Below, piece after piece: positions 59,834-61,855 of a stretch of 61,855 nucleotides of DNA. The notes beneath the pieces were generated by a model. That model was given only the letters and a program-made list of their open reading frames with translations. It did no database searches and was not told the origin of the DNA. Both the position numbers and the translations under genes were made by a program. Positions within the stretch are counted from its first letter, which is position 1. Every line of letters begins with the position of its first letter. The DNA comes from Oscillospiraceae bacterium (GTDB lineage: Bacteria > Bacillota > Clostridia > UBA1381), in NCBI GenBank assembly GCA_022509025.1, contig JAFLUB010000010.1, positions 1-61,855 on the forward strand. Reading direction: 5' to 3'.

Positions 59834-61855
59834 ATGAAAAGTAAAAAACTAATTTCATTACTTTGCGCTGCGGCTATGACCACATCCGTTTTTGCCGGAA
59901 TGGTTACAACTGCAAGCGCGGCAGACGATGTCTATACGTTCACAGATGGTTCAACCACAGGATGGACTATTGACAACGGTGGTTCTGTGTCAACTTCTGA
60001 CACTACTGGTGACGATACAGACCCGTATCTTGTGATTAAGGGCGGTGGAGCTGGTACACGTGCCGCAAGCTTTACATTACCTAAAGCTACTGGCAGCCAG
60101 TATGTTGTTGAGTTTGACTCATTAATCCACGGTTCTGACGGTATGAATAACGACAGTCACTATACGCAGCTTGCATTTGGACCTGCTGCTATGGCAAATC
60201 CGGTTGAAAGCGGATATGCTGTAATGATGAATGCTTTCAGAACAAATCGTACAGGCATTTATGTAAATGGCGGTGAAGAAGCTTATGACGTTCAGGACAA
60301 GTGGACGAGAACTCGTATCGAAGTTGACGGCACAAGCGCTAAGATTACGATGATTGACAAAAGCGGAACAATTATCGATGAGGACGAATACACAATTTCA
60401 GCTTCAAATGTTGCTAAGATAAGCGCAAGAGTTGCTCGTGGAGACGGTCCGACACCTGGAGACGGTGCAGACCCGGGTTATGTATTCCTTGACAATGTAC
60501 ATATCTACAACGGCACAGCTGAAGGCGCTCTTACAGCAGACGGTTTAAGAGGTGAGGCTGCAGTTGCAACTCCATATCCAGAGCCTGAGACAAAGGTTGC
60601 TGCTCCGGCACTGGTTGTTCCGGAAGGCATAACACCGGTTGTAGATCAGAACTTCAGTGCAAGCTTTAACCAGGCAATGGGTGCTGAAGAGGCTACATAT
60701 ACAGATCTTACAGGTCTTTCAATTCACTTTGGTGGCAGATCTGATAATGGTGCTGATGGTGACCCTGCAACATATGCTGCAACAAGTGAGTATGCTAAAG
60801 GCGATAAGACATTAGAACTCACAGGAGGCAGATATTCAAATCAGGGTAGGGGTCCTCGTGTATGGGCTACAGAGAAGTTATCTCCGAGCGGAGACAATTC
60901 TGCTGTTATGGCATTTGCTGCTAACCTTACATCTTTAGTTGCAGGCGGCGCAGGCAGACTGTATATCTTAGGTACAGACCTGCAGGCAGGCGATACTAAG
61001 GACGGCGCTTACAATCAGGTAATGGCTGTTCTTGCTACAGATGATTATGAGTATTCAGAAGGCGAAGGCGACAGCCTTGTAATTAAGGTAGATCCTTATA
61101 CATGGTACAAAGTAGGCGTTGTTGTTTCAGGCGATAAGTACAGAGTTTATGTTGCAGAGGCAGGCGAGGCTTGGCCGACAAGCGCACAGATTCAGAGAGA
61201 TCACGTTGGTCAAGGTGCTTCAAGCATTGGCGCAGTTGATTTAACAACTCCTTATCTTGCTGTAACATCAGCAGATAGCAAGGGTGGAACAACCAATCCG
61301 AACGTAAGAATTGATAACCTTCTTGCATACACAGGTTCAGCTGAAGAACCGAGATATCTCCTTCCGTCAGAGGGTGAGGTTGTAGAGCCTACACCTGGTG
61401 CAGTTGAGATGCACAAAGTATCAATTGCTGATTCTGCTGATGGTACAAAAGTAACAATCAAAGATATAGATGGCGCAGAAGAAGATGCGTATGATGGCGT
61501 ATTTATCCATGCTAAATATGCCGATGGTCGTCTTACATCGGTTAAGTCATATCCTGCAAAGGGTATCACAGCAGCAGGTATTGATGTAACTGTTGCTGCA
61601 GATGATGCGATTGCTTTAGGCGACACACTTATGGTATGGAGCGGTCTTGATACAATGGTTCCATACGGAAAAGACACAGCTAAGAATTCAAGCGTAAAAG
61701 AGTATGCAGTAAAGATTGGTTCGCTTACAGGCGGTTCAGTCGTTGCTAAGCCTGCTAATGCTGAGGAAGGCGCAACTGTTGAATTGACAGTTACTGCAAA
61801 TGATGGTTATGAATATGTAGATGGTTCATTGAAGGTAATGAATGGTACAACAGAG
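59834..61855 (+). CDS. Large secreted protein with LamG-like domains, cut by the window end
   Basis: The frame is open for 674 codons to the last base. It has a signal peptide (MKSKKLISLLCAAAMTTSVF, cleavage near ASAAD), a first beta-rich domain (about 35-235, YTFTDGSTTGWTIDNGG), and a second LamG-like domain (about 270-505). Next comes a segment (about 530-600) that matches the shared C-terminal-type domain (IHAKYADGRLTSVKSY ... DTLMVWSGLDTMVPYG). An InlB-type repeat begins at about 620. The catalytic domain, if any, lies beyond the window. Codon choice is richer in GCT/GTT/ACA than neighbouring genes, which may mean high expression or a different origin. Confidence 0.75.
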   Translation, partial: MKSKKLISLLCAAAMTTSVFAGMVTTASAADDVYTFTDGSTTGWTIDNGGSVSTSDTTGDDTDPYLVIKGGGAGTRAASFTLPKATGSQYVVEFDSLIHGSDGMNNDSHYTQLAFGPAAMANPVESGYAVMMNAFRTNRTGIYVNGGEEAYDVQDKWTRTRIEVDGTSAKITMIDKSGTIIDEDEYTISASNVAKISARVARGDGPTPGDGADPGYVFLDNVHIYNGTAEGALTADGLRGEAAVATPYPEPETKVAAPALVVPEGITPVVDQNFSASFNQAMGAEEATYTDLTGLSIHFGGRSDNGADGDPATYAATSEYAKGDKTLELTGGRYSNQGRGPRVWATEKLSPSGDNSAVMAFAANLTSLVAGGAGRLYILGTDLQAGDTKDGAYNQVMAVLATDDYEYSEGEGDSLVIKVDPYTWYKVGVVVSGDKYRVYVAEAGEAWPTSAQIQRDHVGQGASSIGAVDLTTPYLAVTSADSKGGTTNPNVRIDNLLAYTGSAEEPRYLLPSEGEVVEPTPGAVEMHKVSIADSADGTKVTIKDIDGAEEDAYDGVFIHAKYADGRLTSVKSYPAKGITAAGIDVTVAADDAIALGDTLMVWSGLDTMVPYGKDTAKNSSVKEYAVKIGSLTGGSVVAKPANAEEGATVELTVTANDGYEYVDGSLKVMNGTTE

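Overview
The window looks like a chromosome segment of a low-to-mid GC anaerobic gut Clostridia (Bacillota). The reasons are strong Shine-Dalgarno sites with some TTG/GTG starts, TTGACA-17-TATAAT promoters, rho-independent terminators, NlpC/P60 and MltG wall enzymes, and large secreted pectin-degrading proteins. The set of rhamnogalacturonan lyase (PL11), a CE12-like acetylesterase, GH112 phosphorylase and an UxuB-type dehydrogenase fits a specialised pectin degrader of the Monoglobus kind. That genus assignment is an inference from gene content, not a database result.

Layout. 1-1060: duplicated small membrane protein with tandem RNA-like repeats. 1063-5676: giant secreted PL11 lyase. 5.9-10.8 kb: purine permease, galE, cobalamin-dependent metH. 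11.0-14.2 kb: Hpt-domain protein plus hybrid histidine kinase behind a structured leader. 14.2-19.8 kb: GH112 phosphorylase, GDPD, copper-amine-oxidase-like secreted protein, Fe-S aldo/keto reductase. 19.8-22.5 kb: MBOAT/DHHW O-acetylation pair. 22.7-25.5 kb: rarA, DUF1294, and an isolated eutS-eutP pair. 25.5-31 kb: SDR, prfA, NlpC/P60 hydrolase, PH-like membrane protein. 31.1-32.5 kb: AT-rich accessory patch (broken gene, second copy of the small membrane protein, short lipoprotein). 32.8-37.2 kb: membrane proteins, hpt, metF. 37.4-42.9 kb: operon ilvA-HD-recX-rimO-pgsA-hisIE. 43.4-47.8 kb: pnp, rpsO, rpmE, folC. 48-53.7 kb: two related repeat proteins, phosphoglucomutase, mltG-trmR. 54-61.9 kb: U32 peptidase, CE12-like esterase and a third secreted protein cut by the window edge.

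The most interesting content is not in the large genes. Two intergenic loci (about 42.96-43.35 and 53.72-54.03 kb) have the same build: two convergent promoters, a shared bidirectional terminator, a 23-27 residue hydrophobic peptide whose stop codon lies inside the terminator stem, a strong but apparently sequestered ribosome-binding site, and short complementary segments near the two 5' ends. This is the logic of par/Fst-type type I toxin-antitoxin modules, but I do not recognise the peptides.

The window also carries at least three families of repeated, covarying 5'-UTR elements in front of unrelated genes. R1 is a stem enclosing GCCTGAGAGARCATTGA (four copies). R2 is a 7-3-7 hairpin with an AAG loop fused to the ribosome-binding site (three copies). 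R3 is a roughly 170-nt leader whose stems hide the ribosome-binding site (three copies, on hpt, an Hpt-domain gene and a repeat protein). R3 is preceded by a TTAACGTGA/TCACGTTAA hairpin that can encode short leader peptides. I could not match these to a known riboswitch class.
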